Origin: Methylocystis sp.
GTDB lineage: Bacteria > Pseudomonadota > Alphaproteobacteria > Rhizobiales > Beijerinckiaceae
Assembly (NCBI GenBank): GCA_022843405.1
Contig: JALHNQ010000003.1
Span: 1-64,000 of the forward strand
Direction of reading: 5' to 3'
Length of the DNA: 64,000 nt
Position 1 is the stretch's first letter, and every line of letters begins with the position of its first letter. A program made the translations under genes and the position numbers. The notes beneath the pieces are model-generated. The model worked only from the letters and a program-made list of their open reading frames with translations. It was not told the origin of the DNA and did no database searches. This document shows, in pieces, positions 27,575 through 35,835 of the stretch.

Positions 27575-29293
27575 ATGTTGCGGGATCGGGTGCGGCTGGC
27601 TGGCGTCTCGGCGGCGCGGGCGGCGGGAGCCTTCGCGCGAGGCGCGGCCGCGCCCTACCATCTTATGAAGTCGATGGCGATCGCGCCGCCGGAGCGGCTG
27701 CGCATCGCGCCTCCCGACATCAGAACGACCGACTCGACCGTCGCGGACCAGATTTACGCCGGCTATTTTTCTTTCGATGGCAAGACCGTGCAGGCGAGAG
27801 GCGTATCGCCCTTTCTCGTTGCGGCGCCTTCCGAGGGCTGGCGGCGCTCGCTGGCCGGCTTCTCCTGGCTGCGGCATCTGCAGGCCTTCGACAAAAAGGT
27901 GGCGCTCGCCAATGCGCAGGCGCTCGTCGCCGACTTTCTCTCTCTTCCGAAGCTGCCGCCGGACGATCCGGCGATGGAGCCGGCCGTCGTCGCCCGACGT
28001 CTCCTTTCCTTTCTTTCGCAGTCGCCGACGCTGCTCGACGGCGCCGACGCCGACTTCTACGACGCGTTCATGCTGGCGCTGGCGCGCAATGCGCGGTTGC
28101 TTTGGCGCGCCCTGGCCGGCGGCGGCGCGCTTGGGTCCGATCGCCTGTTCTGCGCCATCGCGCTTGCCGAATTCGCCGTTTGCGCCGACACCGGCCGCAA
28201 AATCGCGCCGCATGTGTCGCGGGCGCTCAGCGCGGAACTCGACCGCCAGGTCCTCATCGACGGCGGCCATGTGAGCCGCAATCCGCAAGTCGCCGTCGAC
28301 CTGCTTCTCGACCTATTGCCGCTACGCCAGGTGATCGCGGCGCGCGGCTTGCAAACCCCGCCCGCCGTCCTTCGCGCGATCGACCGAATGATGCCGATGC
28401 TGCGGATGCTGCAGCATGGCGACGGCTCCCTGGCGCTGTTCAACGGCATGGGCGCGACAGAGCTGGATCGGCTGGCGAACGCGCTCGCCCATGAGGACAC
28501 GCGCGGCGCGCCGCCGGTGAACGCGCCTTACGCCGGCTATCAGCGCATGGAGTCGGGCGACGCGCTCGTCATCGTCGACTCCGGCGGGCCGCCGCCGTTC
28601 GAATTCTCGCTCTCGGCGCATGCGGGCTGCCTGTCGTTTGAATTTTCGATCGGAACTGAGCGTGTCGTCGTCAATTGCGGAGCCCCTTCGGCGCCGCATT
28701 TGGACGCCCGCGAACTGGCGCGGGCCACCGCCGCACATTCGACTCTCATTGTCGGTGACCGTTCCAGCGCCCGCATCGCGCCGCAAAGCGCGCCGCGCCG
28801 GCGCGCCGGGCGCGTTCTCGCCGGGCCACGCAATGTTGGGGTCGAGCGCCGCCGCCTCGAAGGCGAAACGACGCTCATCTTGTCGCATGACGGCTATGCG
28901 CGCGATTACGGCCTCATCCACGAGCGCGAATTGGCCCTTGCGACGGATGGCTCTGCGCTTCTTGGAGTCGATCGGCTCGTCGTTGCGGAAGGCGGCGGCA
29001 GGAAGACGGAAGCAAGAGATTTCGCTTTGCGTTTTCACATTCACCCGCGCGTCGACGTTGCGCTGCGCGCCGACGGCGCGATCGAACTCACGCTTGCCAA
29101 TGGCGAAATGCTCCTCTTTGAGGCGCAAGGCGTCGCTCCCGATATCGAAGACAGTATTTTTTTCGCCGCGCCAGGCGGCGCGCGCAAATGCGCGCAGATC
29201 GTTTTGCGCGGGACGGCGGCTGCTGGCGTCGAGATCGCGTGGAGATTCCAGCGGCGCACCGGCGGGAAGGTTCCTCCCGACGGCCAGGTATGA
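27575..29293 (+). CDS. Heparinase II/III-like protein
   Basis: Protein of about 572 residues. The N-terminal half is an alpha-helical toroid-like domain, and the C-terminal half is a beta-rich heparinase II/III domain beginning near [14 protein letters not shown], with HAG as in the family. No signal peptide is evident. In Hyphomicrobiales this gene often precedes purH, as here (28 bp gap). It is presumed to act on an uronate-containing polymer; the substrate is unknown. The start is uncertain: the frame opens with TTG at 27497, and the ATG at 27575 gives the family-like start. Confidence 0.8.
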   Translation: MLRDRVRLAGVSAARAAGAFARGAAAPYHLMKSMAIAPPERLRIAPPDIRTTDSTVADQIYAGYFSFDGKTVQARGVSPFLVAAPSEGWRRSLAGFSWLRHLQAFDKKVALANAQALVADFLSLPKLPPDDPAMEPAVVARRLLSFLSQSPTLLDGADADFYDAFMLALARNARLLWRALAGGGALGSDRLFCAIALAEFAVCADTGRKIAPHVSRALSAELDRQVLIDGGHVSRNPQVAVDLLLDLLPLRQVIAARGLQTPPAVLRAIDRMMPMLRMLQHGDGSLALFNGMGATELDRLANALAHEDTRGAPPVNAPYAGYQRMESGDALVIVDSGGPPPFEFSLSAHAGCLSFEFSIGTERVVVNCGAPSAPHLDARELARATAAHSTLIVGDRSSARIAPQSAPRRRAGRVLAGPRNVGVERRRLEGETTLILSHDGYARDYGLIHERELALATDGSALLGVDRLVVAEGGGRKTEARDFALRFHIHPRVDVALRADGAIELTLANGEMLLFEAQGVAPDIEDSIFFAAPGGARKCAQIVLRGTAAAGVEIAWRFQRRTGGKVPPDGQV

Positions 29294-29321
29294 TAAGCGC
29301 GGCGCGATTGAGGAGTATGTG

Positions 29322-30914
29322 ATGCCCGTCGATTTGCGCCTGGTGGCGCGCGCGCTGATTTCCGTTTCCGACAAAACTGGCCTTGTCGAATTTGCGCGCG
29401 TTCTGGCGGCGCATGGGGTGGAGATCGTCTCAACCGGCGGCACGCGCAAGGCGCTCGCCGAGGCGGGGTTCGCGGTGCGCGACGTCGCCGATCTCACCCA
29501 GTTTCCGGAAATGATGGACGGGAGGCTGAAGACTTTGCACCCCAAGGTGCATGGCGGCCTTCTGGCGATCCGCGAGAATCCCCAGCACGAAGCGGCGATG
29601 CTCGCGCATGACATCCAGCCGATCGACCTTCTGATCGTCAATCTCTATCCTTTCGAGTCGACGCTTGCCAAAGGCGCGCGCTTCGAAGAATGCGTCGAAA
29701 ACATCGACATCGGCGGACCGGCGATGATCCGCGCCGCGTCGAAAAATCACGACGACGTCGCCGTCGTGGTCGATCCCGACGATTATGCTGCGCTGGCCGA
29801 GGAACTCGAGGCGACGAAGGGCGCGACGCGCATTGCGACGCGTCGGCGGCTTGCGCAGAAAGCCTTCGCCCGTACGGCAGCCTATGACGCGGCGATCTCC
29901 AACTGGCTCGCGAAGGAGCTTGGCGAAGCCTCGCCGCCGCTTCGCGCCTTCGGCGGCCGCCTCGCCGAGCCGATGCGCTATGGCGAGAATCCGCATCAAT
30001 CGGCCGGCTTCTATCTCACCGGCGAGAAGCGTTCGGGCGTCGCCACGGCGCGTCAGCTTCAGGGCAAGCAGCTTTCCTACAACAACGTCAACGACACCGA
30101 CGCGGCCTTCGAATGCGTCGCGGAATTCGACCCGGCGCGAACGGCGGCCGCCGTGATCGTCAAACACGCCAATCCATGCGGCGTCGCCGAAGGGGCGACG
30201 CTCGCCGAGGCCTATGCAAAGGCCTTGCGCTGCGACCCGGTTTCCGCCTTCGGCGGCATCGTCGCGCTCAATCGCAGGCTCGACGCCGAGGCGGCGCAAG
30301 AGATCGTGAAGATTTTTACCGAAGTGATCATCGCGCCTGATGCCGAGGAAGAGGCGATTGAGATCATCGGCGCAAAGAAGAACCTGCGTCTGCTGTTGAC
30401 CGGCGGTCTGCCCGATGCGCGCGCGCCGGGCTTGACCTATCGCTCGGTTTCGGGCGGATTCCTTGCGCAGTCGCGCGACAACGCCGTCGTCGACGATATG
30501 AATTTGCAGGTCGTGACGAAGCGGCAGCCGACGCCACAGGAGCTTGCCGATCTCAAATTCGCCTTTCGCGTGGTGAAACACGTCAAGTCGAATGCGATCG
30601 TTTACGCGAAAGACGCAGCGACGGTTGGAGTCGGCGCCGGGCAAATGTCGCGCGTCGATTCCTCGCGGATCGCCGCTCATAAGGCGCAGGAGGCGGCGCG
30701 GGCGGCGGGGCTAACGGATAGTCTCGCGAAAGGCGCGGTCGTCGCCTCAGACGCCTTTTTCCCTTTCGCCGACGGATTGCTGGCTGCGGGTGACGCCGGC
30801 GCGACGGCCGTCATCCAGCCCGGCGGCTCGATTAACGATAAGGACGTCATCGCCGCGGCGGACGCGCAGGGACTTGCTATGGTGTTGACTGGCGTGCGCC
30901 ACTTCCGGCACTAG
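29322..30914 (+). CDS. purH: Bifunctional AICAR transformylase / IMP cyclohydrolase
   Basis: Last two steps of de novo purine synthesis: formylation of AICAR with 10-formyl-THF, then ring closure to IMP. The protein has 530 residues, the standard length. The N-terminal MGS-like IMPCH domain starts [14 protein letters not shown] and includes STGGT and [15 protein letters not shown]. The AICARFT domain includes RYGENPHQ and KHANPCGVA. The ATG at 29322 defines the family start. The stop codon is the first base triplet of the dispersed repeat at 30912. Confidence 0.96.
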   Translation: MPVDLRLVARALISVSDKTGLVEFARVLAAHGVEIVSTGGTRKALAEAGFAVRDVADLTQFPEMMDGRLKTLHPKVHGGLLAIRENPQHEAAMLAHDIQPIDLLIVNLYPFESTLAKGARFEECVENIDIGGPAMIRAASKNHDDVAVVVDPDDYAALAEELEATKGATRIATRRRLAQKAFARTAAYDAAISNWLAKELGEASPPLRAFGGRLAEPMRYGENPHQSAGFYLTGEKRSGVATARQLQGKQLSYNNVNDTDAAFECVAEFDPARTAAAVIVKHANPCGVAEGATLAEAYAKALRCDPVSAFGGIVALNRRLDAEAAQEIVKIFTEVIIAPDAEEEAIEIIGAKKNLRLLLTGGLPDARAPGLTYRSVSGGFLAQSRDNAVVDDMNLQVVTKRQPTPQELADLKFAFRVVKHVKSNAIVYAKDAATVGVGAGQMSRVDSSRIAAHKAQEAARAAGLTDSLAKGAVVASDAFFPFADGLLAAGDAGATAVIQPGGSINDKDVIAAADAQGLAMVLTGVRHFRH

Positions 30915-31028
30915 ATCACGCTGCATTTGGGCGGAATCGCCCAAGTGCAGATAGCGTGATCTATTCCAAAGTTTAGAGCGCGCTCTATGCGAAAAACCGG
31001 TTCCCACTTTTTCGCGAGCCGCGCTCTA
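30912..31028. repeat. 117-bp dispersed palindromic repeat, copy 2
   Basis: Reverse-complement partner of 6764-6880. The first part is a hairpin (GATCACG ... ATTTGGGC / GCCCAAGT ... CGTGATC). In the stem the CTCC/GGAG pair of copy 1 is CTGC/GCAG here, a compensatory change. It begins in the purH stop codon and could shape the 3' end of that mRNA. Confidence 0.85.
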
Positions 31029-31086
31029 GCCATGCGTCAGACGCTCCGGCTAAACTGGCGCGTCGATGCGGAGAGGGAGTTCGAAA

Positions 31087-31407
31087 ATGCGTAAGTCTTG
31101 GAAACTGGCGTTGGGCCTCGCCCTGATGTGCGCGCTTGCGTCAAGCGATGCGGTGGCGAAACAGCGCAAGCCCGTCGCGACAGGCCAGGTCGCCGCGACG
31201 CAGGGCGACGATTTCGCGGTTCCCCTGCCGCATAATCTCACGACCAGCAAAGACTGGCTCGACGACGGCGCCGGTTCGGCGGCGCAGGGAAATCTGATGC
31301 CCAATCGTTACGCCAACGACAATTACTTTCTCGAGCAACAGGATTTCACTATGCAAGATCCGCAGCGCTACACCGAAATGGGCGAGCTTTTTGATTACGG
31401 CTGGTGA
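31087..31407 (+). CDS. Small secreted protein of unknown function
   Basis: Protein of 106 residues with a signal peptide (hydrophobic 8-19, cleavage near AVAK). The mature part is polar and ends with an aromatic/acidic region (NYFLEQQDFTMQDPQRY). No family was recognised. The ATG at 31087 has AGGGAG eight bases upstream; an in-frame ATG at 31066 lacks one. A palindromic terminator follows at 31427. Confidence 0.7.
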   Translation: MRKSWKLALGLALMCALASSDAVAKQRKPVATGQVAATQGDDFAVPLPHNLTTSKDWLDDGAGSAAQGNLMPNRYANDNYFLEQQDFTMQDPQRYTEMGELFDYGW

Positions 31408-31426
31408 GCTGCGCTGACCCGCAATG

Positions 31427-31453
31427 AAAAAGGCCGGCGCGCGCCGGCCCTTT
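31427..31453. terminator. Bidirectional terminator between convergent small genes
   Basis: A perfect palindrome GGCCGGCGCGCGCCGGCC (31432-31449) flanked by AAAA on the left and CTTTC on the right. It can terminate both the gene ending at 31407 (+) and the one ending at 31475 (-). Confidence 0.8.
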
Positions 31454-31474
31454 CGGACGATTGTTTGTATCGCG

Positions 31475-31735
31475 TTAGCAGGCCGGCACGGAACGATAGC
31501 CGATCACCTCGCCCCAGCGATTGAAGATCGGACGGCGCTCGTAATAGCAGTCCGGTCCACTCGCGGCGGCGGCCGCCATCGCGCCGAGAGCCAGAGCGCC
31601 GCCCACGGCATAAGGCGTCCAGCCGTAGCCATGATGCCACTTTGACCAGGCGAACGCCGGCGTGCTGCTGGCGACCGTTCCGGCCAGAACCGCGGCGGCG
31701 AGAGTGGCGGAAATGATTTTCTTTGAGTTCGACAT
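31475..31735 (-). CDS. Small exported protein with C-terminal RWGEVIGYRSVPAC motif
   Basis: Protein of 86 residues with a signal peptide ending TPAFA (residue about 29). Then come a short Trp/His/Tyr segment, an Ala/Gly-rich possible membrane stretch, and a C-terminus CYYERRPIFNRWGEVIGYRS ending in Cys. The two Cys may pair. Such small proteins are frequent in Hyphomicrobiales with no known function. The ATG at 31735 follows AAGGAG. Confidence 0.75.
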   Translation of the reverse strand: MSNSKKIISATLAAAVLAGTVASSTPAFAWSKWHHGYGWTPYAVGGALALGAMAAAAASGPDCYYERRPIFNRWGEVIGYRSVPAC

Positions 31736-31841
31736 GACGCTCTCCTTAGCTCTTCTTCGCATTTTTTTCTCTCTGCGAATGGGCGCAATGTAGAGTGCGT
31801 CTCTCGCGCTGTTCGTGCGTCGACGCACACGCCGCGAAGCA

Positions 31842-31949
31842 TGTCATTCCCGGCAGTCCGAAGGACTGACCGGGAATCCAGAGCCGATTCAGGAATGCCG
31901 GTCTTGCTCTGGATTCCCGACGCGCGCAATGCGCGCGTCGGGAATGACA
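31842..31949. repeat. GTCATTCCCGG repeat, copy 1
   Basis: Complex inverted repeat: TGTCATTCCCGGCAG, an inner GTCCGAAGGAC hairpin, ACCGGGAATCCAGAGC, spacer, GCTCTGGATTCCCGACGCG, a GCGCAATGCGC loop, and GGGAATGACA. A second copy with the same order lies at 38782-38880. Confidence 0.85.
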
Positions 31950-31979
31950 TCCGAGCTGGTCAAACGGATTTCGTATGAG

Positions 31980-32063
31980 TCGTCATTGCGAGCGAAACGA
32001 AGCAACCCAAAAGCGCGCGTCGATCGCTGAATTGCTTCGTCGCCGCGCTCCTCGCAATGACGA
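31980..32063. repeat. CATTGCGAGCG repeat
   Basis: Inverted repeat with outer arms CGTCATTGCGAG and CTCGCAATGACG, and inner ACGAAGCAA / TTGCTTCGT. This is a widespread alphaproteobacterial intergenic element type; only one copy is in the window. Confidence 0.8.
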
Positions 32064-32131
32064 ATATCCTGGCGACGGCGTCAACGCGTAGTCGCCCGAG
32101 CGCGCCTTTCGCGCGGGACGTTCGCAGCGCG

Positions 32132-33202
32132 TTACGCCTCGCTTTGCGCGAGCAGTCTTTGCTGTTGGTCGGTCGTCAGCGCGTCGATGATTTCATCGAA
32201 TTCGCCCTCCATCACCCGGTCGAGCTTATAGAGCGTGAGATTGATGCGATGGTCGGTGACGCGCCCTTGGGGGAAGTTATAGGTGCGGATTCGCTCGGAG
32301 CGGTCGCCTGAGCCGACCTGCTGCTTGCGGTCGTCCGAACGTTCCTTGTCGAGCCGCTGGCGCTCGGCGTCGTAAAGGCGCGACCGAAGAACGCTCATCG
32401 CCTTGGCCTTGTTACGATGCTGCGAGCGCTCCTCCTGCATCATCACCACGATGCCAGACGGAATGTGGGTGATGCGGATCGCCGACTCGGTCTTATTGAC
32501 ATGCTGGCCGCCGGCGCCTTGCGCGCGCATCGTATCGATCTGCAAATCCTTGTCGTCGATGGCGACGTCGACATCCTCGGCCTGCGGCAGCACCGCCACC
32601 GTCGCCGCCGACGTATGGATTCGGCCCTGCGTTTCCGTTTCCGGCACGCGCTGGACGCGATGCACGCCCGACTCGAATTTCAGCCGTCCATAGACGCCGC
32701 GACCGATGATTTCCGCGACGACTTCCTTGAATCCGCCAAGCGCGCCGGGGCTTTCGGACACGATCTCGACGCGCCAGTCCTTGAGTGCGGCATATTTCTG
32801 ATAGGCGCGAAGAAGATCGCCGGCGAAAAGCGCCGCCTCGTCGCCCCCTGTGCCGGCGCGGACTTCAAGAATGACGCCCTTCTCGTCCGCTTCATCCTTG
32901 GGCAAAAGCGCCAATCGCAGCGCACTCTCCGCCGCTTCGAGGCGTTCGCGCGCGGCCGCCGTCTCGCTCTCCGCCAGCGCGCGCATTTCAGCGTCGAGCG
33001 AGGCGTCCGCGAGCATGGCGGAAAGATCGTCCGATTCTTTCTGGGCCGCGCGATAGGCGCGGATTCTGTCGACGACCTCGTCGAGTCCGGCGCGTTCGCG
33101 CGACAGGGCGACGAACGCCTGACCGTCGGCGCCGACGGCAAGCTTGTCGCCGATCTCGTCATAGCGGCGCAGAATGAGGTCGAGTTTGTCTTGAGCGAAC
33201 AT
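32132..33202 (-). CDS. prfA: Peptide chain release factor 1
   Basis: Recognises UAA and UAG stop codons and triggers peptide release. The protein has 356 residues. The GGQ motif is at 231-233 within [10 protein letters not shown], and the PAT-like stop-codon recognition region lies upstream ([19 protein letters not shown]). The open frame extends to 33325, but the ATG at 33202 (MFAQDKLD) gives the family start. It follows ptsP by 55 bp on the same strand. Confidence 0.96.
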   Translation of the reverse strand: MFAQDKLDLILRRYDEIGDKLAVGADGQAFVALSRERAGLDEVVDRIRAYRAAQKESDDLSAMLADASLDAEMRALAESETAAARERLEAAESALRLALLPKDEADEKGVILEVRAGTGGDEAALFAGDLLRAYQKYAALKDWRVEIVSESPGALGGFKEVVAEIIGRGVYGRLKFESGVHRVQRVPETETQGRIHTSAATVAVLPQAEDVDVAIDDKDLQIDTMRAQGAGGQHVNKTESAIRITHIPSGIVVMMQEERSQHRNKAKAMSVLRSRLYDAERQRLDKERSDDRKQQVGSGDRSERIRTYNFPQGRVTDHRINLTLYKLDRVMEGEFDEIIDALTTDQQQRLLAQSEA

Positions 33203-33257
33203 GTGAAGGTTTCTTGAGAAAGGAGTTGCGGCAACGGCGCGGAGAAAGAGAGCCCCG

Positions 33258-35522
33258 CTACAAGGGCACGCCGCGAGCGATCGCATATTCGCGCAATTGG
33301 TCGCGCACGGACGCGCTGCCGTCATCGGACGCGAGCAAAGAGGCGAGATAGACCTGCGCCTCTTCGAGATTGAGATTGAGGATCATGGTCTTGACCAGAC
33401 CGATGGCGGAAGCCGCCATCGACAACGATCGGTAGCCGATGGCCAGCAGCGCCAGCGCCTCGAGCGGGCGGCCGCCCATTTCGCCGCACAGCGTCACTGG
33501 CGCGTTGTGACGCGCGCCGGCGGCGACGATGCGCTCAAGCGCGCGCAGCACCGGCCGGGAGAGATTGTCGTAGCGCTTTGAAACGCGCGTGTTGTCGCGA
33601 TCCGCCGCGTACATGTATTGCACCAGATCGTTGGAGCCGACCGACAGGAAGTCCGCGCGCTTGGCGATGAGATCGATTTCCCACAGCAGCGACGGCACTT
33701 CCACCATGGCGCCGAACTCCACCCGGGTTGGCGGCGGATAACGGTGGCGCGTGATGTGACCGAACTCGCGCAGCGCGATCGCCTTCGCCGCGTCAAACTC
33801 GGCGACATTGGCGATCATCGGGAACATGATCCGCAGATCGCGACCTGCGCCCGCCTTCAGCATTGCGCGCAGCTGCATGCGCAGCAAGCCCGGCCTGTCG
33901 AGGCCGATGCGGATCGCGCGCCAGCCGAGCGCAGGGTTTTCCTCTTCGATCTTTGCCATATAGGGCAGAATCTTGTCGGAGCCGATGTCGAGCGTGCGGA
34001 AGGTGATCGCCTTCTCTGGCGCCCCGTCGAGCACGGCCTTGTAGAAGCGAAATTGCTCGTCCATGCGCGGAAAGCGCGGCGCGAGCATGAATTGCAGTTC
34101 GGTGCGAAAAAGTCCGATCGAATGCGCGCCGGTCTCATGCAGATGCGGCATGTCGATCGCGAGGCCGGCGTTCATATGCAACGTGATCTCGACGCCGTCC
34201 TTGGTGATCGCCGGCACGTCGCGAAGCTTGGCGTATTGTTCCTGCCGTCGCGCCCGCAGCCGCGCCTTTTCGGCATAGGCGCTCTGCACGTCCGGCTGCG
34301 GGCGAACATGCACTTCGCCGGTCGTGCCGTCGACAATGATCGGATCGCCGGTTTCGACGATGTCGATCAGTCCGGCGACGAGCCCCACGGTGGCGACGCC
34401 GAGCGCGCGCGCGACAATGGCGACATGGCTCGTCGGCCCGCCTTCCTCCAGCACAAGTCCGCGCAGCCGCTTGCGATCATAGTCGAGCAGGGCCGCCGGC
34501 CCCATCGTTCGCGCGACGATGATGGCGTTTTCCGGCACGCTGTCGCGATCGGCGACATAGCTCTGACCCGTCAACTGATGCAGCAGCCGATTGGCGATGT
34601 CGTCGAGATCGTGCAGCCGGTCGCGCAGATAAGGGTCGGTCTGACGCTGCATGCGCGCGCGCGCGTCGTTTTGAACCCGCTCGACCGCCGCCTCCGCGGT
34701 CAGGCCGGTCATCACCGCTTCGCGCAGTCGGCGCACCCAGCCGCGATCATAGGCCACCATGCGCACGGTTTCGAGGATTTCGCGCGGCTCGCCAGCGGCG
34801 ATGCGGTCGCTATGCGCGACGAGTTCGTCGATCGACTGGCGCATCGCGTCGATGGCGTGCTCAAGCCTTGCGAGTTCGGCGGGCATGTCTTCGGCGACGA
34901 GCTGCTTGATGACGACGCGCGGCTCATGCAGCAACACGTGGCCGAGACCGACGCCTTCCGCCATCGGCGCGCCCTTGAGCGAGGCCGGGCGATAGAGCGC
35001 GAGATCGCGCGGGTCTTCGATCGCCTGCAATTCGCCGGAGGCGATGAGTTCGGCGAGCAGCATCGCCGTCGTCTGCAGCGCCTCGATTTCTTCTTCCGAA
35101 TAGACGCGGCGCACCTGGTTTTGCACGACGAGCACGCCGAGCGTGTTGCCGCCGCGCAGAATCGGCACGCCGAGGAAGGAGTGATAGGCCTCTTCGCCCG
35201 TCTCCGGCTTGTAGGAGAAGGAGGGGTGCTCCTGCGCTTCCGAAAGCGCAAGGGGCTCGGCGCTCTTCGCGATCAGGCCGACGAGGCCCTCGCCCGAGTG
35301 CATCGTGGTCAAATGGACGGCCTCGCGATTGAGGCCTTCAGTGGCGTAAAGCTCCAAGCGCTGGTCGGCGCGCAGCACATAAACGGAACAAACTTCGGCG
35401 ACCATATTGGCCGCGATTTGCACGACGATCTTGTCGAGCCGCGCCTGGGCGCTGACCGGTTCCGCGCTGATTTCGCGGAGTCGGCGCAACAGAAGGCGAG
35501 GACCGCCCAGAGCGCTTCGCAT
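33258..35522 (-). CDS. ptsP: PTS-Ntr enzyme I (phosphoenolpyruvate-protein phosphotransferase)
   Basis: First enzyme of the nitrogen phosphotransferase system, passing phosphate from PEP to NPr and EIIA-Ntr to regulate metabolism. The protein has 754 residues. A GAF domain (about 30-165, with [20 protein letters not shown]) is followed by the EI N-domain, the phosphohistidine His366 in [12 protein letters not shown], and the PEP-binding TIM barrel ([26 protein letters not shown]). The GAF domain separates it from sugar-PTS enzyme I. It pairs with prfA as in many Hyphomicrobiales; lysC is not upstream. Confidence 0.95.
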   Translation of the reverse strand: MRSALGGPRLLLRRLREISAEPVSAQARLDKIVVQIAANMVAEVCSVYVLRADQRLELYATEGLNREAVHLTTMHSGEGLVGLIAKSAEPLALSEAQEHPSFSYKPETGEEAYHSFLGVPILRGGNTLGVLVVQNQVRRVYSEEEIEALQTTAMLLAELIASGELQAIEDPRDLALYRPASLKGAPMAEGVGLGHVLLHEPRVVIKQLVAEDMPAELARLEHAIDAMRQSIDELVAHSDRIAAGEPREILETVRMVAYDRGWVRRLREAVMTGLTAEAAVERVQNDARARMQRQTDPYLRDRLHDLDDIANRLLHQLTGQSYVADRDSVPENAIIVARTMGPAALLDYDRKRLRGLVLEEGGPTSHVAIVARALGVATVGLVAGLIDIVETGDPIIVDGTTGEVHVRPQPDVQSAYAEKARLRARRQEQYAKLRDVPAITKDGVEITLHMNAGLAIDMPHLHETGAHSIGLFRTELQFMLAPRFPRMDEQFRFYKAVLDGAPEKAITFRTLDIGSDKILPYMAKIEEENPALGWRAIRIGLDRPGLLRMQLRAMLKAGAGRDLRIMFPMIANVAEFDAAKAIALREFGHITRHRYPPPTRVEFGAMVEVPSLLWEIDLIAKRADFLSVGSNDLVQYMYAADRDNTRVSKRYDNLSRPVLRALERIVAAGARHNAPVTLCGEMGGRPLEALALLAIGYRSLSMAASAIGLVKTMILNLNLEEAQVYLASLLASDDGSASVRDQLREYAIARGVPL

Positions 35523-35835
35523 CCAATCCGTTCCCGTTTTCCCAGTATTTCGGGGTGGCCTACCGCAAAAAAACCGCCATGCGCCAGTAAATTGCGACGG
35601 TGGCCCTAAAGCAGCGTATATTGACGCCGTCGGCGCTCCGCAAGCGCGGCCAACAAACCCAGTGACGCAAGGAACATACCGCTATTGCAAAGCTTGGCGA
35701 ATCGGCTTGCGGGCAGGGCAGGAAGCCTCTACCACTGGTCGATCAAAGTAAGGCGATGACTGCCCACGCGCTTGGCGCCTGTCCGAGGCTGCGCGAAACG
35801 CGTTTTCCGAGCTTGCGGCATCGAGAAGAAAATTC
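35523..35835. other. Divergent intergenic region, ptsP / EAL protein
   Basis: 313 bp holding promoters for both directions. An A-run near 35565 and TATATTGAC near 35618 are the only AT-rich spots. No further gene or clear operator is seen. Confidence 0.4.

Larger units (their letters stand above)
31736..32131. other. Intergenic repeat cluster downstream of prfA
   Basis: About 396 bp with two repeat elements (31842-31949 and 31980-32063). A motif TCAAACGGATTTCGTATGAG at 31960-31979 is also found, inverted and slightly changed, next to the repeat at 38782. No gene is seen. prmC, which usually follows prfA in this group, is absent here. Confidence 0.6.

Noticed and set aside
29430..30680. Minus-strand frame of 416 codons opposite purH
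   Set aside because: Shadow of purH; Arg-rich and without motifs.
33618..35609. Long plus-strand frame of 663 codons opposite ptsP
   Set aside because: Antisense shadow of ptsP with no domain and a His/Arg/Asp-rich composition.
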